Shown: positions 1 through 8,910, counted from the first letter of the stretch. The stretch: DNA of 64,000 nucleotides from Leptospira andrefontaineae (GCF_004770105.1 NZ_RQEY01000019.1:372001-436000), one strand, 5' to 3'. Notes: generated by a model not told the origin, from the letters alone. Numbers and translations are program-made.

Positions 1-445
1 GATCGTAACTTCTCTGGCTTTATTTACTCGAAATAGGACCCTTGCAGAACTTTCTTATTTCTGGGTGATTGCGGGGTCTATACAAGGGGTCATCACTCCG
101 GATCTATCTGTTACCTTTCCTCATATTTACTTTTTTATATTCTTCATTGCACATTCAGGTTTGGTGATCTCCGCTCTTTATGTTGTATTTGGTTTGGAGT
201 TAACTCCTAGAAAAGGAGCAGTAATTCGATCCGTTCTATATAGCCAGATTTACGTTGTAGCCGCTTTGCTTATAGATTTTGCCTTAGATGCAAACTACGG
301 ATATATGAGAGAAAAATCCGCAGCAGGTTCTCTAATGGATTATTTAGGTCCTTGGCCTATTTATATTATTTGGATGCAGGTACTCGGAATGATCGTATTT
401 ACTCTATTATATCTTCCTTTCTGGAAGAAAAATGCGAGTGATTGA
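1..445 (+). CDS. YwaF/TIGR02206-like integral membrane protein (5' end outside window)
   Basis: The reading frame is open from base 2, so the gene begins upstream of the window and only about 147 C-terminal residues are visible. The piece holds about four hydrophobic segments, with a Trp/Pro-rich loop (LGPWPIYIIW) before the last one, and ends in a short basic tail. Length, spacing and the Tyr/Trp-rich loops resemble the YwaF/TIGR02206 family of small integral membrane proteins, whose function is not established. An internal GTG at 65 is a possible but unlikely start, because coding sequence continues upstream of it. The stop lies 6 bases from the stop of the convergent FecR gene. The family call is by recognition only. 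Confidence 0.7.
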   Translation, partial: IVTSLALFTRNRTLAELSYFWVIAGSIQGVITPDLSVTFPHIYFFIFFIAHSGLVISALYVVFGLELTPRKGAVIRSVLYSQIYVVAALLIDFALDANYGYMREKSAAGSLMDYLGPWPIYIIWMQVLGMIVFTLLYLPFWKKNASD

Positions 446-451
446 CGAGTA

Positions 452-1810
452 TTACTCTGATTCTATTTTTTCTACAGCATCCACAGGAATGATCAAGTTT
501 CCGTCCGGTCTTAATACTACGTAGAAACTATCCTGCTGGTAGATAATCCCTCTTTCCATAGATCCGTCTTTTAGATAAAGAATGCGGACTTCTTGGGAGA
601 TTTCTTGAGAAGCACCTGGACCTTTGCTATTTAAGATATCCGTAATGGATGCCTTATCCACCTTCTTAACTAACTCCATCAGTTGTTCTCTTTCTTTCAG
701 GTCTTTCGGAGGGAAACGGACCATACTCGCGAACTTTCTTTCCAGATCCGCTTTTTCATCCGGAAGTATTTTTTTAAGAGAATTCTTAAGTTCTTTTGGA
801 GAGATCAAGAACGGATCCTTAGGAAGAGAATCCACATGAGGTTTTAGACTCTTGATTAAAGTTTCGTCTAGTTGAGCGCTAGGTTGGGACTTCTTACTAG
901 CCTTAATCGAATCTTCGATCCTTTTAAGACCTTTCATTCTCGCAGGAGAGAATCCTTTCCATGCCAGTTGTTGTCCCGATTCTATGGTCAGTTGTTGTTT
1001 ATCGAATAAGATAGGATATTCTTTAGCAAGAAGAGCAATTTCTTCTTTGGTTAACCAACTGGAGACCGACTCAAAGAAAATTGCATCACCAGATTCTAAT
1101 TTAACTTTTCCTTCTAATACTTTTACAGAAAGAGAAGAATCTGCGCGTTCTTTGTTGACCGAGACCTTAGTTCCTTCTAAGATTAATTTGAAATCATCAG
1201 AACCAATGGAAATATTTTCGCCGTCTTTCGGACCTTGGCTATCAAGAAGAACGGTTCCGTATCCTAGAGAAACATGGATCGCATTTTCTTTACGTTCTGC
1301 GGTGAAGTCCGTATTAGGTAGGGCTCTAACAGCGACACTCCTTTCCCCTTCTAATTGAACGTCACAGATTGAAGATTTTCCTGATACGATCCTTTTGCCG
1401 GATACATCCTCTCCAGCTTGAGAAGTTTTACCTTCGATGGAACATTCACCATAGGAATAAGTAAACTTATCTAAAGTGGCTTCTCCCTTTTTGATCGAAG
1501 AATTTTTATAGAAGTATATTCCAAAAGATGCAAATACCAGAGCTGCTGCTGCAAGATAGATTGCAGGTTTAGGGAAAGGAATGATATTTTTAGAAGAAGT
1601 CTTAGGAGAAAGGTTTTTTAACTCCAGAGAGGCAGCAGAAGTCCTAAGTTGCGATTGGATCTGAGTAATCTTTCGATATTCCGCCGCTCTTTCAGGGTCT
1701 CTTAACACGATTTCCAAAAGTTGTTTTTTCCCGGCAGCATCAAGCTCTTCGGAAAGATATAACTCTAGCAGATCTTCGAAACTATTTGACTGTTGGGTAT
1801 GTAATGCCAT
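452..1810 (-). CDS. FecR-domain membrane protein, putative partner of the ECF sigma factor
   Basis: This protein of about 452 residues has an acidic N-terminal cytoplasmic region (1-80), one membrane segment at about 84-101, a FecR-like beta region (about 115-240) and a long charged C-terminal region of unknown fold. FecR proteins carry signals to ECF sigma factors, and the gene directly follows one: its ATG at 1810 is one base after the sigma-factor TAA, which implies translational coupling. A TTG at 1837 would extend the protein by nine residues, but it lies inside the sigma gene and I prefer the ATG. The C-terminus ends with a small beta-rich module (about 405-450). The N-terminus probably binds the sigma factor; no zinc-binding HxxxCxxC motif is present. 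The anti-sigma role is inferred from gene order and topology. Confidence 0.8.
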   Translation of the reverse strand: MALHTQQSNSFEDLLELYLSEELDAAGKKQLLEIVLRDPERAAEYRKITQIQSQLRTSAASLELKNLSPKTSSKNIIPFPKPAIYLAAAALVFASFGIYFYKNSSIKKGEATLDKFTYSYGECSIEGKTSQAGEDVSGKRIVSGKSSICDVQLEGERSVAVRALPNTDFTAERKENAIHVSLGYGTVLLDSQGPKDGENISIGSDDFKLILEGTKVSVNKERADSSLSVKVLEGKVKLESGDAIFFESVSSWLTKEEIALLAKEYPILFDKQQLTIESGQQLAWKGFSPARMKGLKRIEDSIKASKKSQPSAQLDETLIKSLKPHVDSLPKDPFLISPKELKNSLKKILPDEKADLERKFASMVRFPPKDLKEREQLMELVKKVDKASITDILNSKGPGASQEISQEVRILYLKDGSMERGIIYQQDSFYVVLRPDGNLIIPVDAVEKIESE

Positions 1811-1811
1811 C

Positions 1812-2342
1812 TTATAGTCCGATCCCTTCTGCTTCAAGATGTGCTTTTAATAATCTAAACGCACTTAGCAAGCGACGACTAACGGTCCTCTCGGATATTC
1901 CGAGAGCATCCGCAGTTTCTTTGAGAGTTTTCTTTTGGATTTCCTTCAGTAATATTATACTCTTTTCAGGCTCAGGAAGACGGGAAACCCCATCTTTTAA
2001 TGCTAAATTGAGAGAATTTTTCTCTAATTCCAGAGGGTCTTCATGATTCCCCCCTGAGAGTTCCGGAAAATTCTCTACATTAATTGAGACGTTGCCCGTC
2101 TCCTTCTTTGTACGATTGAAATGTTTAAAATAAAGATTTTTAGCGATCGTGCAAGACCAGGAAGAGAAGCTTCCCCTATTTGGGTCAAAGCGATCCATGA
2201 CCTCAAAGGCCTTTAAGAATGTCTCTTGGGTCAAATCTTCGGCAATTTCAGGATTTCCTGAAAGTTTGAGCAGGAAATGATACACTGTATTCTTGCAGGA
2301 CTCGTATAGAGTGATAAATTCCTGTTGGGAAAGACCTTGCAT
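1812..2342 (-). CDS. ECF-type RNA polymerase sigma-70 family sigma factor
   Basis: The 176-residue protein contains only sigma regions 2 and 4, as ECF sigma factors do. Region 2 is visible at about 10-90 (AEDLTQETFLKAF and the downstream RGSFSSWSCTIAKN helix). Region 4 lies at about 120-168, with the helix-turn-helix LKETADALGISERTVSRRL. The linker between them is acidic. The gene is first in a two-gene unit with the FecR-domain protein, and the two are separated by a single base. No clear Shine-Dalgarno sequence precedes the ATG at 2342. Regulated genes cannot be read from the sequence; autoregulation is usual in the family but not shown here. Confidence 0.92.
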   Translation of the reverse strand: MQGLSQQEFITLYESCKNTVYHFLLKLSGNPEIAEDLTQETFLKAFEVMDRFDPNRGSFSSWSCTIAKNLYFKHFNRTKKETGNVSINVENFPELSGGNHEDPLELEKNSLNLALKDGVSRLPEPEKSIILLKEIQKKTLKETADALGISERTVSRRLLSAFRLLKAHLEAEGIGL

Positions 2343-2411
2343 TTTTAGTTTAATCGGGCCAAAAAAAAGGATTTCTGCTAATTTTTGGGATATTCCGATT
2401 CTGCGGAAGCA

Positions 2412-2446
2412 GAAAAAATAAGGCCCCCGAAAATCGAGAGCCCTAC
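2412..2446 (-). terminator. Rho-independent terminator after the lectin lipoprotein gene
   Basis: An 8-bp stem (2422-2429 paired with 2435-2442, two G-U pairs on the minus-strand RNA) closes a 5-nt loop. In minus-strand sense it is followed by a U-rich tract (UUAUUUUUU). It lies about 40 bases after the stop of the gene at 2486. A T-run on the other side means it could also work on the plus strand. Confidence 0.7.
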
Positions 2447-2485
2447 CTTTTTTGGATAAAGTAGCAGTTTTCCCGCTACGTAATT

Positions 2486-4288
2486 TTAGCGCAAGAACTG
2501 GAATTTTTCGTTATCAGTCCAAGCACAAGGCCATTGGATCAAGAGACCTCCGTCTCCGGTCGCACCGCCTGCAATATCCAAACACTGGCTGCTATGTTTT
2601 GCTTGAAGAGCGAAGAAACCATCTCCGTAAGAGAGTAGTTGGAATCTTTCGTTGTTTCCCCCACCGCAAGAATATTGAATTACATTCATTCCTGCCGCAG
2701 TAGACCCACCCTTCACATTCATACATTTGCCGCTATGTTTTGCGATAAATCTAAAGTATCCATCACCTGTGGACTCAAGCGCCCATTTTTGGTTGTCCTG
2801 GCCAACATTCGTCCATTGCCAAATATTAACATTGTCGTTGGTGCTAACACCGGAGACATCTAATACCTTACCGCTATGTTTTGCAGAAATCGCTGAATAC
2901 TCCAAACCCGTAGGATCGTTCACGAAAGAATTGCTTCCTCCTACAGATGATCTTCCACAACCGTCAGATCCACAACCTGCGTAGGAACGCCAGTCTCCTC
3001 TTTCCATTGGGTGACCGATTCCGTCGAAACATCCGCCTCCTTGGCAATTCATCCAACTTGGGGCATCTCCACCTCTTCTCAAACGAACAAGGTTGTTCCA
3101 AGTGTCTTGGTGATAATCATTGCCACCTGGATTTCTGAAATCTTCGAAATATAAACATCCGCCGGATCCACCGCTATCATGGAAAGATCCATGTGCGTTT
3201 TTACCAACGTATGCAACTGGGTGAGTGCCGTTTGCTACTTCAAAGTTACCGGCTTCTTTAGAATACCATCCAGAGTGTTGAGACCAAGCAACTCGTTTCA
3301 TTTGCCCGTTTACTACCAGGACGCTCATTCCTTCCCAGTCAGCCGCGTGGCTTCCAAAGCTTAGGAAACAAGTACTTTGCCATGCGTAGAAGAACCAGTA
3401 TCTAATCAGAACTGCATTCGTTCCAACTAGAGAAGTCTCATAGAAAATAGGAACCTGGTTGTTTGAAATTGTGGAATAATCTTTATTACAAAGATCTTGA
3501 GCAGAAACTCCTGCAGCTCTTTGAGTATAATAAGTCTGAGGATCACTAGTAAAACATTTTCCAGAATCTCCGGAACCTGTTGTGGTCTCTTGATCGAATC
3601 TCAAACGAGGTGCGAATTGTTGCGCAAGTGCATCCTGATCAACGTTTGGTCCACCGTTATCAGCTTGGCAAAGATATAAGCTCATGCTATCGCAATAGCG
3701 ACCATTACAGCTTGCACCGGCGATATACATAGATTCAGGAGCTACGAATTTTCCACCGTCTTCTTCTGAAATGCCGGAGGTCCAATAACATCCTGTTCTA
3801 ACACCGTTATTGTTTAATTGAGAACATTTCAAGGAAACGTTATCACAATAACTTCCGGAACATTTAATACCGGTTACGAATGCATTATTATCGCAAACAC
3901 GATAGTTGGTTCCTTCTTCAGAAAACCAATCTGTCCACCAGCTATTCGTATGAGTGTATCCGGATTCACTTGCGAGAAGATTTACGTCATCGCAATAACG
4001 TCCGCTACATTTCAAACCGCGAGTTAAGAAAGTAGGTCCTGTCTCAATTGGGTTTGCACCATCAGTGGTCCAATTCAACCAATGTGGAGGATAAATCTCG
4101 TTATGAAAATAAGTGCTGGCTGCGCTAAATAACTTAGATCCATTTCCGCTTTTAGAAGGAAGAAGGCTAGAAAGCACTCCTATTTCCGCTCCGTTCGACG
4201 AAGACTTATCGCTGCAAGCCACGAATGACCCACCGAGAAGTCCTATGATTACCAGAGTATATACACCCCGGATGATGATTCTCTTCAT
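2486..4288 (-). CDS. Secreted lipoprotein: three CxGxYCD repeats, VPS62-like core, ricin-type lectin
   Basis: The 600-residue protein starts with a lipoprotein signal peptide (lipobox FVAC, Cys25). Three copies of a CxGxYCDxxxL motif follow at residues 93, 143 and 193, exactly 50 apart, each followed by Trp and EE residues. Residues about 220-400 resemble the VPS62/DUF946 family (Tyr/Trp-rich core with HAADWEGMSVLV near 314 and a SQHSGWYS stretch). The C-terminus (about 462-600) is a ricin-type beta-trefoil with three repeats, each opening with KHSGK or KHSSQ about 47 residues apart and closing with a degenerate QxW (DNQKW, NNERF, DNEKF). GAGGG lies just upstream of the ATG. The lectin part suggests glycan binding outside the cell; the activity of the core is unknown. 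It has its own terminator and no operon partner. Confidence 0.85.
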   Translation of the reverse strand: MKRIIIRGVYTLVIIGLLGGSFVACSDKSSSNGAEIGVLSSLLPSKSGNGSKLFSAASTYFHNEIYPPHWLNWTTDGANPIETGPTFLTRGLKCSGRYCDDVNLLASESGYTHTNSWWTDWFSEEGTNYRVCDNNAFVTGIKCSGSYCDNVSLKCSQLNNNGVRTGCYWTSGISEEDGGKFVAPESMYIAGASCNGRYCDSMSLYLCQADNGGPNVDQDALAQQFAPRLRFDQETTTGSGDSGKCFTSDPQTYYTQRAAGVSAQDLCNKDYSTISNNQVPIFYETSLVGTNAVLIRYWFFYAWQSTCFLSFGSHAADWEGMSVLVVNGQMKRVAWSQHSGWYSKEAGNFEVANGTHPVAYVGKNAHGSFHDSGGSGGCLYFEDFRNPGGNDYHQDTWNNLVRLRRGGDAPSWMNCQGGGCFDGIGHPMERGDWRSYAGCGSDGCGRSSVGGSNSFVNDPTGLEYSAISAKHSGKVLDVSGVSTNDNVNIWQWTNVGQDNQKWALESTGDGYFRFIAKHSGKCMNVKGGSTAAGMNVIQYSCGGGNNERFQLLSYGDGFFALQAKHSSQCLDIAGGATGDGGLLIQWPCAWTDNEKFQFLR

Positions 4289-4398
4289 TATGATCCCTCT
4301 TTAGTTTTAATGTGGAGGTTTTAAGTATTTAAACGACAGAGTAATATAAGCGTCTTAATTCTCACTTATTTTCGAAACGAGATAATATAATTTCTGAA

Positions 4399-4442
4399 AT
4401 AAATAAAATTTTTATTTATAAAGCTCGTTCGATTTTAACGAG
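4399..4442. repeat. AT-rich palindrome and 6-bp inverted repeat between two minus-strand genes
   Basis: A 21-nt AT-only palindrome (4399-4408 paired with 4410-4419) is followed by a separate inverted repeat, CTCGTT at 4424-4429 and AACGAG at 4437-4442. They lie downstream of the XRE gene and upstream of the lectin lipoprotein gene. They could end XRE transcription or belong to the lipoprotein promoter region. No strong U-tract directly follows the GC-containing stem, so this is only a structural note. Confidence 0.35.
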
Positions 4443-4497
4443 TAAAGTTTGTTCTATAATTTTTAAAGAAGAAGAAATATTGATACTAAAGGGATGA

Positions 4498-4962
4498 TTA
4501 AGATTTGCGGCCCTTCTTTTTAGGAGAAGCAGCTTTTAGATTTTTTGGATCCGTATCTTTGCTCATGCGGATCAATTGTGGTCCCATAAATTTTAGAAAT
4601 TCTTCTAAGAAGGTAACAAATCCTTTAGAACCTCTATTCTCACTTAGGAAGATCAAGATCCTACGAATTGCTGGATCTTCCGTTAGATCGCCTAGAGCAG
4701 TTTCATGAACATTCTTCTTATCTTTATCTAAGAATGCTTTTAGCTCCAAACGAAAGAACAAACAAAGATTGATAAAATCGTGAGTAAGTAATCTGGATTC
4801 TCCCCTTTCAATTTTTCCTAAAAGGTTAGGGTTGAATGGAACTCCGTATTCTTTTTTAAGAGCATCAGCAAGCTCCTTTAAAGAGAGACCTTTCTCCATC
4901 CGGCAATATCTGAAGACGTCGCCTATTTTAACATAAATTGATTCGATGGAGCCGTTTTCCAT
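4498..4962 (-). CDS. XRE-family helix-turn-helix transcriptional regulator
   Basis: The 154-residue protein has an N-terminal Cro/CI-type helix-turn-helix at about 10-75 (GLSLKELADALKKEYG, then LGKIERGESR). The middle is helical and hydrophobic, and the tail is Lys-rich (about 140-154). The HTH places it among DNA-binding repressors or activators; the C-terminal region has no recognisable ligand domain. It is monocistronic. A perfect inverted repeat lies 7-22 bases before the start codon and is a good candidate for autoregulation. No Shine-Dalgarno sequence is visible at the ATG. The regulated genes are unknown; the lectin lipoprotein lies immediately downstream and the DUF433 gene is divergent. 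Confidence 0.85.
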   Translation of the reverse strand: MENGSIESIYVKIGDVFRYCRMEKGLSLKELADALKKEYGVPFNPNLLGKIERGESRLLTHDFINLCLFFRLELKAFLDKDKKNVHETALGDLTEDPAIRRILIFLSENRGSKGFVTFLEEFLKFMGPQLIRMSKDTDPKNLKAASPKKKGRKS

Positions 4963-4968
4963 ATTTTG

Positions 4969-4984
4969 AACACTAAAAAGTGTT
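4969..4984. promoter_or_regulatory. Candidate operator for the XRE regulator
   Basis: AACACT-AAAA-AGTGTT is a perfect 6+6 inverted repeat immediately upstream of the XRE start codon at 4962. Its symmetry and size fit a dimeric Cro/CI-type repressor site. Binding is inferred; no second copy was noticed in the window. Confidence 0.45.
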
Positions 4985-5250
4985 AAGAATAGAATATGAT
5001 CTGCGAAGGGGCTCAGCTTCGAATCGAATTCTTTTTCTCCGGATTGACTTAGCTCGATTTATACTGAATTTTCTATTCTAAGAGTATTTTAATTACTTTT
5101 ATATATTTTTTATTCTCTATATTACTTTCTTACTTTTCCGCAATGTTGCTTATTCCCTAAATCTTAGGGATTATTTCTTTCCCGGGAAAAATTTCAGACT
5201 TCAGAATTAAAGATTCAAAATTTGGTTTGGAGCTTTGTTGTATAATTAGA

Positions 5251-5547
5251 ATGGAAACAGATACAAAAGAACTAGACCGTATTACCTCTCATCCTTCCAT
5301 CTGTGGAGGTAAACCAGTAATTCGGGGAACCTCAATCCGAGTTTTAGAAATATTAGATATGATTTTTTTAGGATTCGGATACCGTGAAATCCTGAATGAA
5401 TATCCAAATATTAAGGTTTTGGATATCGAAGCATGTTTGGAATACGCTTCCAAAAGATTACATTCTCCGATATTAGATAAAGCAAATCGAGAACTTCCAC
5501 GAGAATTCGCTTCCGAATTAAGAGACGCTGACCGGAGAGTTTCTTAA
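5251..5547 (+). CDS. DUF433 protein (VapB45-like antitoxin family), orphan
   Basis: The 98-residue protein carries the DUF433 signature: ITSHPSICGGKPVIRGTSIRV near the N-terminus, then a helix-rich region ending in YPNIKVLDIEACLEYA. DUF433 proteins are winged-helix-like and are usually paired with a DUF5615 PIN-like toxin. No partner ORF follows: the next gene is nuoI on the opposite strand after paired hairpins. A perfect TATAAT lies at 5241-5246, only 4 bases before the ATG, and there is no Shine-Dalgarno sequence, so a leaderless or near-leaderless mRNA is possible. A TTG at 5227 would add eight residues and is less likely. Antitoxin function is a family-level guess. Confidence 0.82.
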   Translation: METDTKELDRITSHPSICGGKPVIRGTSIRVLEILDMIFLGFGYREILNEYPNIKVLDIEACLEYASKRLHSPILDKANRELPREFASELRDADRRVS

Positions 5548-5564
5548 GTAAGTTCAGATTTTTG

Positions 5565-5586
5565 AAGCCCGCGTTGCGGCGGGCTT
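5565..5586. terminator. GC-rich hairpin after the DUF433 gene
   Basis: AAGCCCGC (5565-5572) pairs perfectly with GCGGGCTT (5579-5586) around a 6-nt loop, 17 bases past the DUF433 stop. The following sequence is only moderately T-rich. It lies in the convergent gap with nuoI and may act in both directions. Confidence 0.55.
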
Positions 5587-5610
5587 TAGTCGCTTTCGGT
5601 TCTGAAGTCA

Positions 5611-5627
5611 AGTCCGCATAGCGGACT
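5611..5627. terminator. Second hairpin in the DUF433/nuoI convergent gap
   Basis: AGTCCGC (5611-5617) pairs with GCGGACT (5621-5627) around the loop ATA. In minus-strand sense it is preceded, not followed, by the T-run, so a classical terminator reading is weak. Together with the hairpin at 5565 it forms the boundary between the two convergent genes. Confidence 0.4.
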
Positions 5628-5651
5628 ATAAAAAATAGAAAGCTCAGAGGA

Positions 5652-6179
5652 TTAAAGCCTTTCTCCTAAGATCGGTCCTCCGACTTTTTGCATCATTCTC
5701 TCTTTAGTTAAGATAAGATCCTCTCTATTGTCCGCAGCCATCTCTGCAGGACCATCCAAATAGATTGCACCTTTAGGACATGCCTCTTCGCACATTCCGC
5801 AGAATATACAACGTAATAGATCTATCTCGAACTTCTTAGCGAATTTATCTTCTGGATGAAGATGTTGAATTTCAGGAGTTACATGTCCTGCTTCTATCTT
5901 AATTGCGTCCGCAGGACAGATCCACATACAACAGAAACAGCTAGTACATCTCTCTCTGCCGATCTCATCCCGTTTCATCGTATGCATTCCGCGGAAACGA
6001 GGTGAGAACTTTCTCTTCTTCTCAGGAAATTCTAATGTGACTGCACCTTTTAGAAAAGCGGCTTTGATAAAATGTTTAAGAGTGATCCAAAGACCATTTG
6101 CAATTGAATAAGAATAAAGTCTTTGATACCAAGCGGGCTTATGTTTTGCCGCTACATTAATTACATTAACGGTTCCCAA
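5652..6179 (-). CDS. nuoI: NADH-quinone oxidoreductase subunit I (two 4Fe-4S ferredoxin)
   Basis: The 175-residue protein has two 4Fe-4S binding motifs, [12 protein letters not shown] (about 78-89) and [12 protein letters not shown] (about 124-135), with the spacing of the TYKY/NuoI subunit of complex I. This subunit passes electrons from the peripheral arm toward quinone. The N-terminus is amphipathic. The start is a TTG at 6179, overlapping the nuoG end by 14 bases, with AGAGG six bases upstream; no ATG is available in frame near the N-terminus. Gene order nuoG-nuoI with overlap implies coupled translation. The other complex I subunits are not in the window. The minus-strand unit ends at the hairpins near 5565-5627. 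Confidence 0.9.
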   Translation of the reverse strand: MGTVNVINVAAKHKPAWYQRLYSYSIANGLWITLKHFIKAAFLKGAVTLEFPEKKRKFSPRFRGMHTMKRDEIGRERCTSCFCCMWICPADAIKIEAGHVTPEIQHLHPEDKFAKKFEIDLLRCIFCGMCEEACPKGAIYLDGPAEMAADNREDLILTKERMMQKVGGPILGERL

Positions 6180-7620
6180 CGGCTGCCTCTCTAGGGTTAG
6201 AACGTAATTCTAAGGTTTTCTTTTCTAATAAGGAGAAAATTTCCGCAGAGCTTGATAAACCTTTTGGTGCTTCCATAGATTTACTGAAGTTCTGGATCCA
6301 TCCCTTCTTATTCGTGAAACTTCCACTTTGTTCTGAATAAGCTTTGATCGGTACGGAATACTTAGCTTTAGTCGTATCTTCCGTAAGATTCGTTTCTAAG
6401 ATTACTATAGATTCGGAAGGAACACCAGCCAAGATTTCGGAAACCTTTTCTTTAATTACAAAGATCAGATCAAATTCACCTTTTGCGGCTGCAGAACGAA
6501 TAGAGTCTATTCCTTCTGCGGAAACAAAACCTGCATCTAATGCACCTTTAGTATTCGGTCTTTTGTCGGTGGTGTATAGGAAATCCACTTGTTCAGGCTC
6601 TTTGTATTGTTCCGAACTTACTCTTGCTTCAGTTACAAATGTAACTCCAAGCTTGGATAAAGATTCTTTGATAGATTTTAAGTTTTGATCTGACTCGTGA
6701 GCCCCGCCTATAACAGCGATCTTTTTGGATTTAGAAATTTTTTCGGAAATTTCATCCAGAACAGTGATACTCACACTTGCTTCTCCATTTTTATAGAAGG
6801 AGAAAAGTCTGTTTGTATTTAGCCAATCCACATTGAATCTTCCTTTATCACAAAGGAAATACTGGTCTTTCTCCTCGTCTACACGAGGCATATAGCGGAA
6901 CATTTTGTTGTCTCTTACGTTTGTGTAAGTTTTACAACCTGTACTACATCCAGGACACACTGATTCTTCGGATTTATACCACCAAACCCTGGACTTGAAT
7001 AATGTTTTATGATTTAATAATGCACCAACTGGGCAGATATCTGCAAGCGCACCCTGGTAATTATGATTGATCGGTTCTTCTTTTGCGAGACCTATAATGG
7101 AATGATATCCTCTTTCGAAGAGTCCTAAGTTGGATTCTCCGACCATTTCTTCTTCGAAACGAACACAACGATAACATACGATACAACGATTATGATTGAT
7201 GATCAGGTTGGAACCGATCTCTTCCTGAGGAATATTCCTTTTTTCTAATGTGAATCTGGAATTCCCTTTTCCTTCTTTAAAGGAATTGTCTTGGAGTTGG
7301 CATTCTCCGGCTTTATCACAGACAGGACAATCTAATGGGTGGTTCGCAAGTAGGAATTCCATCGTTCCTTCTCTCGCTTCTATGACTCTATCACTCTTTG
7401 TAATGATAGAAAGTCCTTCAGTGACTTTAGTATTGCAGGCGACTTGTAAACGGGGAATCCCTTCTATCTCAATGAGGCACATGCGGCACATGCCCACTAC
7501 AGACAATTTAGGATGATAACAGAAAAACGGAATATCCACTCCGGCATCTTTGGCTGCGGATATCAGATTTTTTTTCTCGTCGACCTCGTATTCGATCCCG
7601 TCTATCTTTATCTTGACCAC
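6166..7620 (-). CDS. nuoG: NADH-quinone oxidoreductase subunit G, short form
   Basis: The protein of about 485 residues begins with a 2Fe-2S ferredoxin domain ([15 protein letters not shown], then CN near 60). A Cys/His 4Fe-4S region follows ([17 protein letters not shown]), then a second cluster motif ([10 protein letters not shown]) and a CPGCSTGC motif opening a molybdopterin-oxidoreductase-like region. The domain order is that of NuoG. Typical NuoG proteins have 650-900 residues; this one lacks most of the molybdopterin-fold C-terminus. I prefer the GTG at 7620 because GGAGG lies five bases upstream and the product then starts MVKIKIDG, like its relatives; an ATG at 7644 would put that ribosome site inside the gene. 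The 3' end overlaps nuoI. Confidence 0.9.
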   Translation of the reverse strand: MVKIKIDGIEYEVDEKKNLISAAKDAGVDIPFFCYHPKLSVVGMCRMCLIEIEGIPRLQVACNTKVTEGLSIITKSDRVIEAREGTMEFLLANHPLDCPVCDKAGECQLQDNSFKEGKGNSRFTLEKRNIPQEEIGSNLIINHNRCIVCYRCVRFEEEMVGESNLGLFERGYHSIIGLAKEEPINHNYQGALADICPVGALLNHKTLFKSRVWWYKSEESVCPGCSTGCKTYTNVRDNKMFRYMPRVDEEKDQYFLCDKGRFNVDWLNTNRLFSFYKNGEASVSITVLDEISEKISKSKKIAVIGGAHESDQNLKSIKESLSKLGVTFVTEARVSSEQYKEPEQVDFLYTTDKRPNTKGALDAGFVSAEGIDSIRSAAAKGEFDLIFVIKEKVSEILAGVPSESIVILETNLTEDTTKAKYSVPIKAYSEQSGSFTNKKGWIQNFSKSMEAPKGLSSSAEIFSLLEKKTLELRSNPREAAVGNR

Positions 7621-7764
7621 TCGAACCTCCGTTTTTCTAAACAAACCAGGGCGCCAAATTTCATTTGAAACGTACTATTCTAAGTTGGCAACCCGTTTCT
7701 AGATGCAAAGATCTGAGAGCCTGTCTCAGATTCTTAAAGTCGATTAGCGGACTGAGAGACAAAT

Positions 7765-8910
7765 TCAGAGTTTTAGATCTTTGTAATAATCTGGAACTTT
7801 GGCCCATTTTTGGAACCACTGAGGATTCATCGCCCTTTGGTAGAGATACGCATCTACTAGAACCAGGTTTATCGCTGCTTCCACAATCGGAACCGCTCTT
7901 GGTAGAACGCATGGATCATGCCTGCCTTTCGCTTCCAGTGTAGTTTCTTTTCCGTCGATATTTACAGTATTTTGTTTTTTGAAAATAGTAGAAGTGGGCT
8001 TAAACGCAGCTCGAACCACCAAAGTTTCTCCGTTGGAGATCCCACCTTGGAGTCCTCCGGAATTATTTGTACGAGTACGAACTCTTCCGGTTTCTTCTTC
8101 TACATAGAACTCGTCGTTATGAGTGCTTCCGGTCAGAAGAGTTCCAGAAAATCCGGAACCTACTTCAAAACCTTTACAGGCGGGAATAGAGAGAATTGCT
8201 TTAGCTATGTCGCCATCTAATTTATCGTAAACAGGATCTCCAAGACCTGGAGGAAGATTATAGGAAGCAGAGCGTATAATTCCGCCTACACTGTCTCCCG
8301 CTTCTTTCATTTCTAAAATGAGAGAACGCATTTTATCTGCTGCCTGGGTATCAGGACAACGGACCTCATTTACATCTACTTCTTCCCTTGTTTGCGGATA
8401 TTTGTTTTCTGCAATTTCAGAAGAGATGGTTCCGATTGTGTCCACCCAAGCCACTGTTTTAATGCCCAGATCATCCTCTAAGATCATTCTGGCAATTGCA
8501 CCTGCAGCCACTCTTGCGATTGTTTCACGGACAGAGGATCTTCCTCCTCCTACGTGTGCGCGGAAACCGTATTTGGTTTGGTAAGTATAATCTGCATGAG
8601 AAGGACGAAAAGTTTCCCTTAGATTTTCATAATCTTTGGAGATCGTGTTCTGATTGTTTACGATCAATGCGATCGGACTCCCGATCGTTTTTCCTTCAAA
8701 AACCCCGGAGAGAACTCGAACAGTATCCGATTCGTCCCTAGGAGTGGTGAGTTTACTTTGTCCGGGTCTTCTTCTGTTTAAATCCTTTTGGATCTCATCC
8801 AATCGGATCGGAATCCCCGCAGGAACTCCTTCAACAACAACTCCCACGGCTTCGCCATGAGATTCTCCGAACGTACTAACTTTGAATATTTTACCCCAGC
8901 TGGAAGGCAT
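7765..8910 (-). CDS. aroC: Chorismate synthase
   Basis: The 381-residue protein converts EPSP to chorismate, the last shikimate-pathway step, using reduced FMN. It is of normal length. Signatures are [10 protein letters not shown] at the N-terminus, [12 protein letters not shown] at about 120-131, and the C-terminal [13 protein letters not shown] with the catalytic-region RHDP motif. It starts [19 protein letters not shown], as family members do. The gene lies upstream of nuoG on the same strand with a gap of about 140 bases and appears to have its own transcription. It has no aromatic-pathway neighbours here. Chorismate supplies aromatic amino acids, folate and quinones. Confidence 0.97.
   Translation of the reverse strand: MPSSWGKIFKVSTFGESHGEAVGVVVEGVPAGIPIRLDEIQKDLNRRRPGQSKLTTPRDESDTVRVLSGVFEGKTIGSPIALIVNNQNTISKDYENLRETFRPSHADYTYQTKYGFRAHVGGGRSSVRETIARVAAGAIARMILEDDLGIKTVAWVDTIGTISSEIAENKYPQTREEVDVNEVRCPDTQAADKMRSLILEMKEAGDSVGGIIRSASYNLPPGLGDPVYDKLDGDIAKAILSIPACKGFEVGSGFSGTLLTGSTHNDEFYVEEETGRVRTRTNNSGGLQGGISNGETLVVRAAFKPTSTIFKKQNTVNIDGKETTLEAKGRHDPCVLPRAVPIVEAAINLVLVDAYLYQRAMNPQWFQKWAKVPDYYKDLKL

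Noticed and set aside
5411..5611. A 66-codon minus-strand frame over the DUF433 end and the hairpins.
   Set aside because: It overlaps a clear DUF433 gene and the terminator hairpins, and has no recognisable product.
7700..7764. Imperfect inverted repeat (CTGTCTCAG/CTGAGAGACA) after aroC as a terminator.
   Set aside because: The arms do not match exactly and no U-tract follows.
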